Source: Neoalteromonas flava (GTDB taxonomy: Bacteria > Pseudomonadota > Gammaproteobacteria > Enterobacterales > Alteromonadaceae). From it: a stretch of 64,000 nucleotides of DNA. Made by a program: the position numbers and the translations under genes. The notes beneath the pieces were generated by a model. That model searched no databases. It had not been told where the DNA came from and was given only the letters and a program-made list of their open reading frames with translations. Shown piece by piece: positions 1 through 9,145 of the stretch (the stretch's first letter is position 1; every line of letters begins with the position of its first letter). Location: NCBI RefSeq assembly GCF_002807685.1, contig NZ_PEAX01000007.1, positions 62,001 through 126,000 on the forward strand. The letters are read 5' to 3'.

Positions 1-402
1 GCAGCGCTTGCATGTACAGAGTTCCCAATATGTGAAGGCAATTGGACAGAGCGCCTAGATTTTATAGGCGCCTTTACCATCCCGCCGGCCGAAAATTATG
101 AGTTTGGTGCGCACGATTATGGTGAGCGTATGACCATGCACATTATGCATCGCATTGGTGCTTTAGTTACCTTCATTTATTTATGTTGGTTAGCACTTGC
201 TCTGTATAAGCGAGCGTCGTCCAATATGATAAAGAGCCTTGTGGTGTTAATGGTGTGTGTATTAGGGGTTCAAGTATTACTTGGCGTAAGTAATGTTGTG
301 TTTAGTTTGCCACTTACCGTTGCTGTGGCGCACAACGCGGTAGCCGCTTGTTTATTACTGGTGATGGTTATGTTGACCTACACCCTATATCGCAAGATAT
401 AA
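1..402 (+). CDS. ctaA: Heme A synthase (CtaA/COX15), C-terminal part
   Basis: The frame is open from the first base, so the gene starts upstream of the window. The visible 133 residues begin with a CTEFPICEGNW stretch, the periplasmic cysteine-containing loop typical of COX15/CtaA, followed by an HIMHRIGA segment holding the conserved heme-ligand-type His-Arg and then three hydrophobic helices. The enzyme oxidises the C8 methyl of heme O to formyl, giving heme A for aa3-type cytochrome c oxidase in the inner membrane. It ends 18 bases before ctaB, with which it forms an operon. Identification is strong from motif plus neighbours. Confidence 0.93.
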   Translation, partial: AALACTEFPICEGNWTERLDFIGAFTIPPAENYEFGAHDYGERMTMHIMHRIGALVTFIYLCWLALALYKRASSNMIKSLVVLMVCVLGVQVLLGVSNVVFSLPLTVAVAHNAVAACLLLVMVMLTYTLYRKI

Positions 403-420
403 ATTCTTCAGGAGATTTTC

Positions 421-1347
421 GTGGCTCGTTCTATTCCCATTTCCAGTTCTTCTAAACCGACCTCAGCGCTCAACAAGTCAGCGACTTGGCGCGATTATTA
501 TGAATTAACCAAACCACGCGTTGTTATGCTGTTATTGCTAACGGCGTTGGTAGGTATGTGTCTTGCCAGTGAGACTTGGATTGCATGGCAAACATTGATT
601 GCAGGTCTTTTGGGTATTGGTTTTCTGTCCTCAGCCGCCGCTGTTGTAAATCATGTGGTTGATCATCGCATTGATAGCCAAATGGCAAGAACCTTCAATC
701 GCCCCGTTGCGCGAGGCAAAGTCTCAATCACGCGAGCCTTAGTTTTTGCGTTAGCGCTGACGGTAATCGGCATGGCAACCTTGTTGGTTTGGGTTAATGC
801 GATTACTGCATGGCTCACTTTCGCCAGCCTCTTGGGATATGCCGTGGTATATACCATGTTCTTGAAACGCGCCACACCACAAAATATTGTGATTGGCGGG
901 TTGGCCGGCGCAGCGCCTCCCTTACTCGGCTGGACGGCGGTAACGGGCGAAATTCATGCGCATGCACTGCTTTTAGTGTTGATAATTTTTACTTGGACGC
1001 CTCCCCACTTTTGGGCATTAGCGATCCATCGAGAGAAAGATTACGCGAAGGCAGAAATCCCCATGCTGCCAGTGACGCACGGCATAGCATTTACCAAAAC
1101 CTCGGTACTACTGTATACCGTGTTACTGTGTCTGGTGTGTCTACTGCCGTATTTGGTTGGCATGACCGGACTCATTTATTTGCTGGGCTCAAGCCTGCTG
1201 AATGCTGGGTTTATGTATTACGCTTGGAAGCTCAAGTACGCGTGCGAAAGCCAAACAGCAATGCAAACCTTTAAGTTCTCCATCATTCACTTGATGGTCC
1301 TGTTTGTAGTTCTTTTAGTTGACCATTACGTAACGTTACCTGTATGA
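421..1347 (+). CDS. ctaB: Protoheme IX farnesyltransferase (heme O synthase)
   Basis: UbiA-family prenyltransferase of 308 residues with about eight or nine membrane helices. It transfers farnesyl to protoheme IX to make heme O, the substrate of CtaA. The Asp-rich prenyl-diphosphate site is visible as [19 protein letters not shown] near residue 78, with the RTFNRP continuation typical of CyoE/CtaB, and a second conserved stretch [13 protein letters not shown] occurs near residue 190. The start is GTG, chosen because AGGAG lies about 6 bases upstream. It sits between ctaA and sco, and its 3-prime end overlaps sco by 4 bases, indicating translational coupling. Confidence 0.96.
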   Translation: MARSIPISSSSKPTSALNKSATWRDYYELTKPRVVMLLLLTALVGMCLASETWIAWQTLIAGLLGIGFLSSAAAVVNHVVDHRIDSQMARTFNRPVARGKVSITRALVFALALTVIGMATLLVWVNAITAWLTFASLLGYAVVYTMFLKRATPQNIVIGGLAGAAPPLLGWTAVTGEIHAHALLLVLIIFTWTPPHFWALAIHREKDYAKAEIPMLPVTHGIAFTKTSVLLYTVLLCLVCLLPYLVGMTGLIYLLGSSLLNAGFMYYAWKLKYACESQTAMQTFKFSIIHLMVLFVVLLVDHYVTLPV

Positions 1348-2009
1348 AGCAAAAAACCATTACCGGGATTGTCGCCGCTTTAGCTTTGGTTGGCGGTATT
1401 TACGCCGCAATTGTGATTGCCCCTCCGGGCTTTGATAGTGGCGCTTCAACCGGCGCGAGCGTTGATACGCAATATATGCAACGCTTTCCGCAGCCACGCG
1501 AGCTTACCGAATTTGCTCTGACCAATCATCAGGGTCAGGCGGTTGATAAGACAATGTTCAGCGGTAAATGGAGCCTTTTGTTTGTGGGGTATACCTACTG
1601 CCCGGATATTTGCCCAACCACATTAGCCGCAATAAACAGCGCTTATCCGGCATTAATGGCAGAAGCCAGCGATCCACTACAAGTGGTGTTTTTGTCGGTT
1701 GATCCAAAGCGCGATACCACTGAACGTTTAAACCAATACATGACTTTCTTCAATGACCAGTTTATTGGCATGACCGGAGAGCATGCACAGTTATTTCCGC
1801 TGGTTCGCAGTATGGGCATGATGTATTCCATGACCGATAGTACGGATAATCCAAATTATTTAGTTGATCACAGTGCTTCGGTTGTTGTGATAAATCCACA
1901 AGCACAGGTGATAGGGCGCTTTAAACCGCAACACACGCCGGGTGAACTAGCCATCAGCGACACAGATCAAATTCTCGCTGACTTGCCTATTATTATGCAG
2001 CAAGGCTAA
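1344..2009 (+). CDS. SCO1/SenC-type copper chaperone for cytochrome oxidase
   Basis: 221 residues with one N-terminal membrane anchor (about residues 7-26) and a thioredoxin-fold periplasmic domain. The copper site is visible: CPDICP (C86 and C90) and a distal His in [11 protein letters not shown] proteins deliver copper to, or reduce, the CuA centre of cytochrome c oxidase subunit II. The ATG overlaps the ctaB stop (ATGA). Together with ctaA and ctaB this marks the distal end of a cox assembly operon, implying that an aa3-type oxidase lies just upstream of the window. Confidence 0.93.
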   Translation: MKQKTITGIVAALALVGGIYAAIVIAPPGFDSGASTGASVDTQYMQRFPQPRELTEFALTNHQGQAVDKTMFSGKWSLLFVGYTYCPDICPTTLAAINSAYPALMAEASDPLQVVFLSVDPKRDTTERLNQYMTFFNDQFIGMTGEHAQLFPLVRSMGMMYSMTDSTDNPNYLVDHSASVVVINPQAQVIGRFKPQHTPGELAISDTDQILADLPIIMQQG

Positions 2010-2020
2010 GTCTTCTGCTT

Positions 2021-2608
2021 GTGTCACCGGTTGTAGCCGCTACATCTCAAGACGCACAAGAATTAGCACAACTGGTCTTCGCTTCAGCGCCTTTGCAACT
2101 TACTGAACTCTTTGGTCAAGGAGATCAGCTAAAAGCTCAAGCGTTTCTGCAGCGCAGTTTTCAAAGTGAGAATGGGCAGTATGGGTATGCTAATCATTTC
2201 GTGATCCGCAAGCATCAAGTGGTGGCTTGTGCTTGTGTTTGGCATGATCGCCTCGCTAGCGACTTTGATAAGGCCACGTTAGCCGCCATAGTGGCATTTT
2301 TTGGTGCTGAACAAGCCATGCAAATTTTACTAGCCAATCAATCATTGCAGGGTGATTTGCAATTCCCGCAGGCACATCAATTAGCCCTCGGGCATTTGAG
2401 TGTGGCTGAGTCAGCCAGAAAACAAGGCCTGGCAAAAGTCCTTATTGAGCACGCCAGCCAAATTGCGAGGCGACTCAATAAAGCTGAAATATGTGTGGAT
2501 GTCGACAAAACTAATACCGCCGCATTAGCCCTTTACAGTAAGTGTAACTTCAACTATCTATCGACTTCACCCAGCGGGAAGCATGAGCGTTGGGTGAGAA
2601 CTGTGTGA
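2021..2608 (+). CDS. GNAT family N-acetyltransferase
   Basis: 195 residues; the C-terminal half shows GNAT motif A, LGHLSVAESARKQGLAKVLI (about residues 125-144), whose Q/R-x-x-G-x-A/G segment binds acetyl-CoA, followed by a strand and AALALYSKCNFNYLS, the usual motif B with tyrosine. The substrate cannot be inferred. The GTG start lies 11 bases after sco, so it may be co-transcribed; the nearest SD-like AAGG is far upstream, so this start is uncertain. Confidence 0.8.
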   Translation: MSPVVAATSQDAQELAQLVFASAPLQLTELFGQGDQLKAQAFLQRSFQSENGQYGYANHFVIRKHQVVACACVWHDRLASDFDKATLAAIVAFFGAEQAMQILLANQSLQGDLQFPQAHQLALGHLSVAESARKQGLAKVLIEHASQIARRLNKAEICVDVDKTNTAALALYSKCNFNYLSTSPSGKHERWVRTV

Positions 2609-2746
2609 TTAACCTAAGGTACAGAATCTTGTCTCAATCGTGATGGTCGGGCTAACTGCTTGTAACAATTTTCGTTTGCGAGCCGGTATGTAAGCCTTTA
2701 GGATTTTGCCATTAAACTTATTCCCGACTTGAGGTTGTTAGCTACG

Positions 2747-3844
2747 ATGTTTCGCGTCTTTAGTCGTCGCTTGTTGTTTCTTGCTGTACTTGTCACAGTG
2801 TTGTCTGGTTGTGCACATTTTACAGACCGCAATAACGTCACGGTTATCGCGTCTAACTCAGGGCTCGTATCAAAAGCGAATGATGGTAGGTATGAGAACC
2901 TTTATCCTGATAAGCAAGATTATCCGGTCACCTGTGAACAAGATTGCTATCCAAAGACAGCGCAACTGGCTTGTGAAAATGATACAAGCAAGTGTTTGTA
3001 TAACGGCCAGCGTAACGTTCCTGAGCTAAATACTGGCTTTGCGATCACCTGGATTGGGCATGCAAGCTTTTTGATTTCGCTGCCAGACAATACCCGCTTG
3101 TTATTTGACCCAGTTAGCACACAGTTTGACTGGCCGATCGATTGGTTACACGCGTTAAGTGGCGGTATAACTCGAAACGAACCGGAGTGGCCTGAAGCAC
3201 AGGTTTCTGGTGTTGATGCTGTGCTTTATTCTCATCTGCATTACGATCACTTCAATAAATCCGATATTGCTCAATTAGGGAATGCACCAACTTACTTTGT
3301 CCATCAAGACACGGCGGATTATTTACCCCAGTTGGGATTAAACGTTAAGGAAATGAGCTGGTTCAGTAATTACCAATTGGGTGAAGTGCGTATCAGTGCC
3401 GTGCCTGCTCATCATTTTAATAGTCGCTACTGGGTGCCTTTGTTGTACGACGATAATGAAATGGCACTGTGGGGTGGTTGGTTACTAGAGTACCAAGATA
3501 AAACACTATTTTTTGCCGGTGATACTGGTTACTCAGCACATTTTAAAGACATTAAAAAGCACTACGGTAACATCGACATTTGCTTACTACCCATTGCTTC
3601 TTACTATCATCCTGAACACGGCAAGTGGTATCGCTACGTGCACACCACGCCAGAAGATGCGCTAATCGCTGCAGACGATCTTGGCTGCAAAGTGATGATC
3701 CCTTGGGGGTATGGCAACGCCAGTTGGCAAATGGGCGATCACTCGTCTCACTCCCCACTGAAGCGTTTATTGAAAATGCACCAAACAGTTAGTAGTCAGC
3801 TACCTGTGCTTATTCTCAATGAGGGAGAGAGCGTTTCGCTGTGA
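2747..3844 (+). CDS. Lipoprotein metallo-beta-lactamase-fold hydrolase (NAPE-PLD/UlaG-like)
   Basis: Metallo-beta-lactamase fold enzyme. After the chosen ATG comes a signal sequence ending in a lipobox (LSGC), so the mature protein is probably a lipid-anchored envelope enzyme. Zinc-binding motifs are intact: YSHLHYDHFN (HxHxDH), PAHHF, FAGDTGYS and a late HTTPEDA segment. The pattern matches the N-acyl-phosphatidylethanolamine phospholipase D-like group of UlaG-type hydrolases; the real substrate is unknown. A TTG six codons upstream (2729) is possible, but the ATG gives a standard signal peptide and has GAGG about 12 bases upstream. Confidence 0.86.
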   Translation: MFRVFSRRLLFLAVLVTVLSGCAHFTDRNNVTVIASNSGLVSKANDGRYENLYPDKQDYPVTCEQDCYPKTAQLACENDTSKCLYNGQRNVPELNTGFAITWIGHASFLISLPDNTRLLFDPVSTQFDWPIDWLHALSGGITRNEPEWPEAQVSGVDAVLYSHLHYDHFNKSDIAQLGNAPTYFVHQDTADYLPQLGLNVKEMSWFSNYQLGEVRISAVPAHHFNSRYWVPLLYDDNEMALWGGWLLEYQDKTLFFAGDTGYSAHFKDIKKHYGNIDICLLPIASYYHPEHGKWYRYVHTTPEDALIAADDLGCKVMIPWGYGNASWQMGDHSSHSPLKRLLKMHQTVSSQLPVLILNEGESVSL

Positions 3845-4289
3845 TTGACTGAGCGCTATTCTGATCAACGGATGTGTGTTTCAATTCGGTACTTAATAGT
3901 ATTAAAAAGAGAAAAGCTGAGGTCAGTCGGCGAAGAGTTATCAAGCACCACTAGGTTAAGTAATTTCATGGTCGATTTTTCGCAAAGACTCAAGGTCCCC
4001 AGGGAGTAATGATCTCCAAAACCGAGAAATGTGCGCCATAATTGAGTTTGATTAGAATTGCTAGTTATCCTGCAAAACCATAGGGTCAATAGTTTGATCA
4101 TAAAATATCAGTTAATTGTTTTTTGATAACTCGTTGAATTTCTAGATTTGTTTATCCGATAGATTTTGTCGTGGTCGCTAGGGAAAGCATACTAAAGTAG
4201 CAAAAATACTCTCTTAAGAATTGGAAAGTGCTTATATGCATTAGCAATATAATGAGAATTCACTTTTTATAGAATAAGAGAGGTCAGGT
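3845..4289. other. Non-coding gap, AT-rich, with a weak imperfect repeat
   Basis: 445 bases between the metallo-hydrolase and a small lipoprotein gene. The only ORF of any length (minus strand, 3865-4101) has no recognisable domain and no convincing ribosome binding site. Two stretches within it, 3936-3969 and 4063-4101, resemble each other loosely (both begin AGTTATC and end in CAT). The right part, from about 4100, is AT-rich and must carry the promoter of the lipoprotein/kinase genes. I see no terminator or RNA gene. Confidence 0.5.
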
Positions 4290-4682
4290 ATGAAGGTTAT
4301 TATTAAATTCGTTGGAATATGTGCCACCATTTTGGGGCTTGTGATTGGTTGCGCAAAAGAGAGTGGTATTAATCAAACTATGGAACATGCATTAAAGCAA
4401 ATTACGAGTGCCAAGAAATTGGTAACTTCAACCTCGACAGTTGAAGAAGCAAAAGTGAACAAAGAAGAATTGGCGCAATTTGGTAGAGCTTACGCGTCGG
4501 CAATGGATGAAATTTCGAAGCTCGACCAAACAGACAGGAGTGAGTCCATGGAGGTTACCCGTTGGATGCCTATTTTAGCGGCAGAACTTCAGCAACTGAT
4601 GCTAGAGATAAATTCGATGCAAGCGAGAAGCCCAGAAGCTGCCGCAATAATTATCCCTGAATTGAAGAACTTCCAGCGATAA
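4290..4682 (+). CDS. Small predicted lipoprotein, function unknown
   Basis: 130 residues with a short basic N-terminus, a hydrophobic core and a lipobox LVIGC at residues 17-21, so it is probably a lipid-anchored periplasmic protein. The mature part is predicted mostly helical and charged, with no recognised domain. AGAGAGG lies 8-14 bases upstream of the ATG. The hybrid sensor kinase starts 64 bases downstream on the same strand, so the two may be co-transcribed and this protein could be an accessory sensor component; that is inference from position only. Confidence 0.7.
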   Translation: MKVIIKFVGICATILGLVIGCAKESGINQTMEHALKQITSAKKLVTSTSTVEEAKVNKEELAQFGRAYASAMDEISKLDQTDRSESMEVTRWMPILAAELQQLMLEINSMQARSPEAAAIIIPELKNFQR

Positions 4683-4746
4683 TTATCTATTAAAATAGCG
4701 TTCTAGTTAGCATTTAGCTCCTGCAAAATAGGATTACTAAATTGAA

Positions 4747-6465
4747 ATGAAATCAATCGCGATTAGCCAAGATAGTAAAATAGTTCAAGACTTCATTGAG
4801 CGAGAGCAGGCAAGAAAAATGGTGGCGATGTATAACTCAGTATTTGTTATGCAACTGTTACTAGGCACCGTATTTGTTGTTGTAGCATACAATTTATATG
4901 AGCCCGTCTATATCGGCCTGTGGTTTTTTTTGCATCAAACACTTTTATTCGCGAGAAAACTATTAATTGTTTGGCACCTTCGCAATTCACAAACAGAAGT
5001 CTTATCCAAACCCATTGAACATATTTCTCTTTTTCTCGTTGCATGCAGTTCCTTACTGTGGGGCAGTACGGCGTTTGCTCTAGACTTTGTTCAGCATCCA
5101 CAAGAATCGGTATTTATTTTGGCGATAACCTTAGGGATAGGAGTTGGTGCAACAGTCCTAGGAGCTGTCTGGTATCGGTATTTTTACTACTATCTCATAC
5201 CTTTTATGAGTCTTTTTGCAATTGCTTTTATCATCGGGGTTCCTGAACCATCATATCTTTTAGTGGCGGTTTATATCGCGTTTGCTCTTTTTACTCTTCG
5301 AACAGTTAATATTAGTTACAAAAATACTATTGAACATCTGTCCTTGGTGAAGGAAAACGAAATCCTTGTACAGACAACAAATCAATTTATTGCAGCAGCC
5401 AGTCACGATTTACGGCAACCTTCACAAGCTTTAAGTTTACTCATATCAGCACTGGAGGAAAGTCATCAAGAGGTGGACAGAGAGAAGCTGATTGTACATC
5501 TTAAAAAGAGCTCATCAACGCTCAACGATCTACTCACGAATATTTTAGATGTATCCAAGCTAAACAGCGAAACCTTTCAACCTGAGATTCGCCCAATAAA
5601 CTTACAAGAAATATTCAAGTTAATGAAAAGTAATTTTACATCTAAGGCAGAGGCTAAGGGAATTGAGTTTTTCGTTTCGGATTTCGAATGCTGGGTAGAG
5701 ACGGATCCAGTAATGATGGAGCGATTATTCTCAAACTTAGTGGATAACGCTATACGTTATACCAATTCTGGCAGTGTCAGAATTGACGTGGACATTGGAG
5801 AAAACAACCTTGTGTGCATCACGGTATCAGACACCGGTATCGGTATTGCGAGTGATAAGCAGGCATTTGTCTTCGAACCTTTTTATCAAATAAGTAATAA
5901 GGAAAGAAATAGCAACAAAGGATTTGGGCTAGGTTTGTCAATAGTTAATCGGATTGCACATAAGTTGAGTATTGAATTGGAGTTAGATTCTATCGAAGGT
6001 AAAGGAACGACTTTTAGACTCAATCTGTTCTATTGTGAGAAACCTGTGCAAGTTTTAAATAAAGAAGCCGTATCCTCTAGGTGGAGTTTGAGGAATAAGC
6101 GTATTTTAATTATTGAAGATAACGAAACTGTATTGGAAGGCTTAGTTTTCCAAGTTAATGTATGGGGCATGCAAGCCTGCATTGCCAGCGACGCCGAAGA
6201 GGCTCTAGACAAGATTCGAGGAACAGAACGGTTTGATGTCTTACTAGCAGACTTGAGACTGAAAAATGGTGACAATGGTATGGATGTGCTTGAAACATTA
6301 AAAAATGAACACAAGGCTTCTGGCACACCGGCAATTATTCTTAGCGGAGATACGGCCCCTAATGTCATAGATGAGGTGATAGATCGGGGCTTTATTTTGC
6401 TCCATAAGCCCACAAAACCTGCACACTTAAGGAGCGTCATCCAGCGCTGTGTGTTTACTGATTAA
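4747..6465 (+). CDS. Hybrid sensor histidine kinase with C-terminal receiver
   Basis: 572 residues. The N-terminal 190 residues form about six membrane helices with little periplasmic loop, suggesting a membrane-embedded or intramembrane stimulus. HisKA follows with AASHDLRQPSQALS (phospho-acceptor His220), then an HATPase domain with NLVDNAIRY (N box), SDTGIGI (G1) and GFGLGLSIV (G2). A receiver domain begins at about residue 453 (ILIIEDNE) with phospho-acceptor Asp502 in LLADLRL and a late Lys in LHKPTKP. This layout is a one-receiver hybrid kinase. The probable partner is the convergent NarL-type regulator that abuts its stop codon. Confidence 0.92.
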   Translation: MKSIAISQDSKIVQDFIEREQARKMVAMYNSVFVMQLLLGTVFVVVAYNLYEPVYIGLWFFLHQTLLFARKLLIVWHLRNSQTEVLSKPIEHISLFLVACSSLLWGSTAFALDFVQHPQESVFILAITLGIGVGATVLGAVWYRYFYYYLIPFMSLFAIAFIIGVPEPSYLLVAVYIAFALFTLRTVNISYKNTIEHLSLVKENEILVQTTNQFIAAASHDLRQPSQALSLLISALEESHQEVDREKLIVHLKKSSSTLNDLLTNILDVSKLNSETFQPEIRPINLQEIFKLMKSNFTSKAEAKGIEFFVSDFECWVETDPVMMERLFSNLVDNAIRYTNSGSVRIDVDIGENNLVCITVSDTGIGIASDKQAFVFEPFYQISNKERNSNKGFGLGLSIVNRIAHKLSIELELDSIEGKGTTFRLNLFYCEKPVQVLNKEAVSSRWSLRNKRILIIEDNETVLEGLVFQVNVWGMQACIASDAEEALDKIRGTERFDVLLADLRLKNGDNGMDVLETLKNEHKASGTPAIILSGDTAPNVIDEVIDRGFILLHKPTKPAHLRSVIQRCVFTD

Positions 6466-7101
6466 CTACTTATTTAATATCCCCATGCTTTCAGCTTTAC
6501 GTATACAATCAACCCGATTCTTCGCGGCAAGGATTTTGTATATTTTTTGTAAGTGTGATTTCACCGTAACTTCGCTGATAAACAAAACGCTAGCGATTTC
6601 ATTATTAGATAACCCTGCATATAACATCTTTACAATTTCTAGCTGCCGGTTACTGAGTACGGTTTCAGTATTTTCTTCTGCGAATTTAGATATTTGGGTT
6701 AAACGCACTTTTATATGTTCGGGTAAAACGATTTCACCCATTAGTGCAAGTCGTATATATGATGCTATTTCTGCTGCTGAAATCGATTTAGGGATGACTC
6801 CCAATGCCCCCAAAGTTAGGGCTGTTTGAAATAGTTGCATATCTTCTGACGCAGACATTATGACGACCGGAGTGTCGATCCCTCGGTTGTTCATGCCAAG
6901 CATAAAGGAGATTCCATCTATTTCTGGCATTGACAGATCTAGAACGAGCAAGTCAGTCTGCGGATGAGCTTTCAAATGTTTCAGCGCTTTCTGAGGGCAA
7001 GTAAATGAATGGACGCAGAATTCTTCAGAGAATTGCTTTAGGCTTTCAGCTAAGCCGCAACTGAAAATAGGATGATCATCGAGACTCACGATTTCTATCA
7101 T
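6466..7101 (-). CDS. NarL/FixJ-type response regulator (LuxR HTH)
   Basis: 211 residues: receiver domain with acidic pair DD8-9, phospho-acceptor Asp55 in LLVLDLSMPE and a conserved Lys near residue 104 (VIPKSIS), then a LuxR-type helix-turn-helix at about 143-205 (LSNRQLEIVKML, GLSNNEIASVL, SEVTVKSHL). It is a DNA-binding transcription regulator controlled by phosphorylation. Its stop codon touches that of the hybrid kinase (TAA 6463-6465, then CTA 6466-6468), so the two are convergent with no intergenic base. Pairing with that kinase is likely but not shown. Confidence 0.92.
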   Translation of the reverse strand: MIEIVSLDDHPIFSCGLAESLKQFSEEFCVHSFTCPQKALKHLKAHPQTDLLVLDLSMPEIDGISFMLGMNNRGIDTPVVIMSASEDMQLFQTALTLGALGVIPKSISAAEIASYIRLALMGEIVLPEHIKVRLTQISKFAEENTETVLSNRQLEIVKMLYAGLSNNEIASVLFISEVTVKSHLQKIYKILAAKNRVDCIRKAESMGILNK

Positions 7102-7254
7102 AGCACTAATTTAAGTTATTGAGTTTAATGTGGTCATGTTCACATAAAGCTAAAGATTACTCAGTGTTTTTACTACTAAAGTATGAATTTTCGCAGAGAT
7201 ACATATGTTGACGGATATCCTTAGTGAATTAACGTTGATAACTAGGATAACACT

Positions 7255-8037
7255 ATGCGCAAGCTAACATTTGTATATATTTTAGGTTTGGGGCTTAGCG
7301 TAAGCGCTATAGAAGCAGAGGCTCAATTTTTCGATAAATTAAAAGAAAAAGCTGAAAAAGCCGTAAAGGTTTTAGAGAGCGCTGAGGATACTAAAAAGCA
7401 GGCCGATGAAACCTCCAGTTCTGTACAAGGAGCCCCGAGCTTAGATGGCGGGCCAAGTGAGCAACTGGTTCAATTCACCAAATGTGCTGGTCTCGAACTT
7501 GAGCAGGTGACTATAGGAAGTTTAGGTGATTACGAATTCCAACAAGGTTTCAGTAAAGAGAAGCGACGCGGATTTATTGATAGACAGCCAGGAAGCGTGT
7601 CCCAGGAGTGCATTCTACCTTCGATTAAGTCTCGTCAGATCATCTACATGGAAGTCGATTCTGCGAAGTACAAGGCGATGGGAAGTTCAAATGACTGGGA
7701 GATGCAGTGTGTTAGATCCGATGATCCGGGTGCAGGCGCAATCGATGAAGTAAAATCAGAATATCCTTCAAAGGTTGATTACTTATCACCCAAGGACTAC
7801 ATGTTGCATTGTGGGCACGATATTGAAAACGTTGCTCAGTGTGCAGAGGGGAGCAATAGTGATAGAAGCGCTGCTTGGGACAAAGATTTACAATCAAGAG
7901 GTAGAACTATGTTAAGTGTTCACGGCAACACAAGCACTCTAGCGCCAGCAAACGGGGAAAAACTTTATTGTCAGTATTACAATAAGTCCTCTGGGAAAAG
8001 CCTATTTGCATTTGAATACCTGAGAACTCGTAGATAG
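7255..8037 (+). CDS. Predicted secreted protein, function unknown
   Basis: 260 residues with an N-terminal signal peptide (hydrophobic core to about residue 18, AEAQ cleavage-like site near 23). The next 40 residues are a charged Lys/Glu/Ala helix that could form a coiled coil, followed by a Ser-rich linker and a C-terminal region with about six cysteines, consistent with a disulphide-bonded periplasmic or secreted domain. I do not recognise the family. It starts 153 bases from the divergent response regulator gene, a shared promoter region, so it is a candidate target of that regulator. A terminator follows it. Confidence 0.72.
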   Translation: MRKLTFVYILGLGLSVSAIEAEAQFFDKLKEKAEKAVKVLESAEDTKKQADETSSSVQGAPSLDGGPSEQLVQFTKCAGLELEQVTIGSLGDYEFQQGFSKEKRRGFIDRQPGSVSQECILPSIKSRQIIYMEVDSAKYKAMGSSNDWEMQCVRSDDPGAGAIDEVKSEYPSKVDYLSPKDYMLHCGHDIENVAQCAEGSNSDRSAAWDKDLQSRGRTMLSVHGNTSTLAPANGEKLYCQYYNKSSGKSLFAFEYLRTRR

Positions 8038-8065
8038 CAGCTAGTCCAAAGACAGGGCGCATTTA

Positions 8066-8095
8066 AAAAGGGGCAAAATATCAGGCGCCCCTTTT
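8066..8095 (+). terminator. Hairpin terminator after the secreted-protein gene
   Basis: AAAAGGGGC (8066-8074) pairs with GCCCCTTTT (8087-8095), a 9-bp stem with a 12-base loop and four T residues closing the 3-prime arm. It lies 29 bases past the stop of the 7255-8037 gene and fits an intrinsic terminator; the A/T flanks could also make it work from the other side. Confidence 0.7.
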
Positions 8096-8149
8096 AACTT
8101 TATACATGCCCAAGACAAAATTGCCTTCACATTTTTTGATGGACAACTT

Positions 8150-8668
8150 ATGCGTATCATTTTAGCTTTCCATGTTTTTTTTCTAAGTTTAAGTGCTTTT
8201 TCAGCGGATAAACATGAGAGTGCGTTCCAACATTTAGCCAGTTTAAGTGGAAAATGGCAGGGGAATTACCCAAATGGACGAATAATTGAAGTTGAATATG
8301 AATTAATATCGGGCGGCTACGCGTTGCTCGAACGATGGAGAATGTCTCCAACTCACCAATCCATTACTATTTATACAATCGATAATGGAAAATTAAATTT
8401 ACGTCACTTCTGCCCGCAGGGTAACCAAGTTCAATTGACGTTGAATGAAATTGCTTCATCTGCTGGCCAGTATGTATTCGAGTTTGTTAACGCGACTAAT
8501 ACAGAAGCTCCAGATAAGTCGCATTTGTCTAATACCAATATTGCTTTTATATCAGATCAAGAGTTCGCTCGCGTGGAGGACTACAAGTTTAACCTCAAAG
8601 CAAACAGTTATGATAGGGGGCAGAGGGTCGTTTTCACTAAGATAAATTATCCAAGTGTTGATGATTAA
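8150..8668 (+). CDS. Predicted secreted protein, function unknown
   Basis: 172 residues with a clear signal peptide (MRIILAFHVFFLSLSAFSA, cleavage near residue 19). The mature part begins FQHLASLSGKWQGNYPNGR and continues with alternating strands, resembling the small beta-barrel proteins of the DUF1579/lipocalin-like type in which an L-x-G-x-W segment opens the barrel; this resemblance is by eye only. It has its own leader region after a terminator and no obvious partner. Confidence 0.65.
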   Translation: MRIILAFHVFFLSLSAFSADKHESAFQHLASLSGKWQGNYPNGRIIEVEYELISGGYALLERWRMSPTHQSITIYTIDNGKLNLRHFCPQGNQVQLTLNEIASSAGQYVFEFVNATNTEAPDKSHLSNTNIAFISDQEFARVEDYKFNLKANSYDRGQRVVFTKINYPSVDD

Positions 8669-8743
8669 AATTGCCATACCTTTGCGACACTAGCAATTGG
8701 GGGCTCAGATTAGGATTTTGAAGATATTTTAAGGATTAATTGT

Positions 8744-9145
8744 ATGCACTTCAGTCAGCATGGTACTTACTCGATTGAACAAAGAAAGAATATTCTGATT
8801 GTAGATGCCGCAGGTCCATTTAACGAAGAGTTTATCCAAGCATACAAGGTCGATTTAGAAAAACATTTGTCCAAACTTAAAAATCAATGTTGGGCGCAAA
8901 TGATGACCCTGCACGGACTAAGTTTATTAACTCCAGAAGCTGAGAAGGCGTTGATATTTAGTTTGAAGCTATTAAGAGAAAGAGGGCTTGCTGCCACAGC
9001 CATTATTCCTCGCTCCTCTTTTTTGATCGTGAAAGAACATATCTCTAGGGTTTATTCACTCGCTGGAGTAAGACATGGTTTTTTTGAGCGAGAATCTCAG
9101 GCTCATGATTGGTTAAGAAATGTATTGAGCGAAGGTGTAAAGTAG
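8744..9145 (+). CDS. Conserved-looking small cytosolic protein (STAS/SpoIIAA-like?)
   Basis: 133 residues, no signal peptide or membrane helix. The order of strands and helices (ILIVDAAGPFNEEFIQAYKVDL, then a central TLHGLSLLTPEA segment and an alternating C-terminal half) resembles SpoIIAA/STAS-like single-domain proteins, but no diagnostic residue is visible, so this is a weak fold guess. The ATG at 8744 has AAGGA about 8 bases upstream. It ends the AT-rich accessory stretch. Confidence 0.6.
   Translation: MHFSQHGTYSIEQRKNILIVDAAGPFNEEFIQAYKVDLEKHLSKLKNQCWAQMMTLHGLSLLTPEAEKALIFSLKLLRERGLAATAIIPRSSFLIVKEHISRVYSLAGVRHGFFERESQAHDWLRNVLSEGVK

Noticed and set aside
810-1274. Plus-strand 154-codon ORF in another frame of ctaB
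   Set aside because: Out-of-frame shadow of a conserved prenyltransferase.
3865-4101. Minus-strand ORF of 78 codons
   Set aside because: No ribosome binding site, no domain, and inside a region with no other coding signal; treated as chance.
6449-6829. Plus-strand ORF of 126 codons opposite the response regulator
   Set aside because: Lies entirely antisense to a well-supported NarL-type gene and has no family features.
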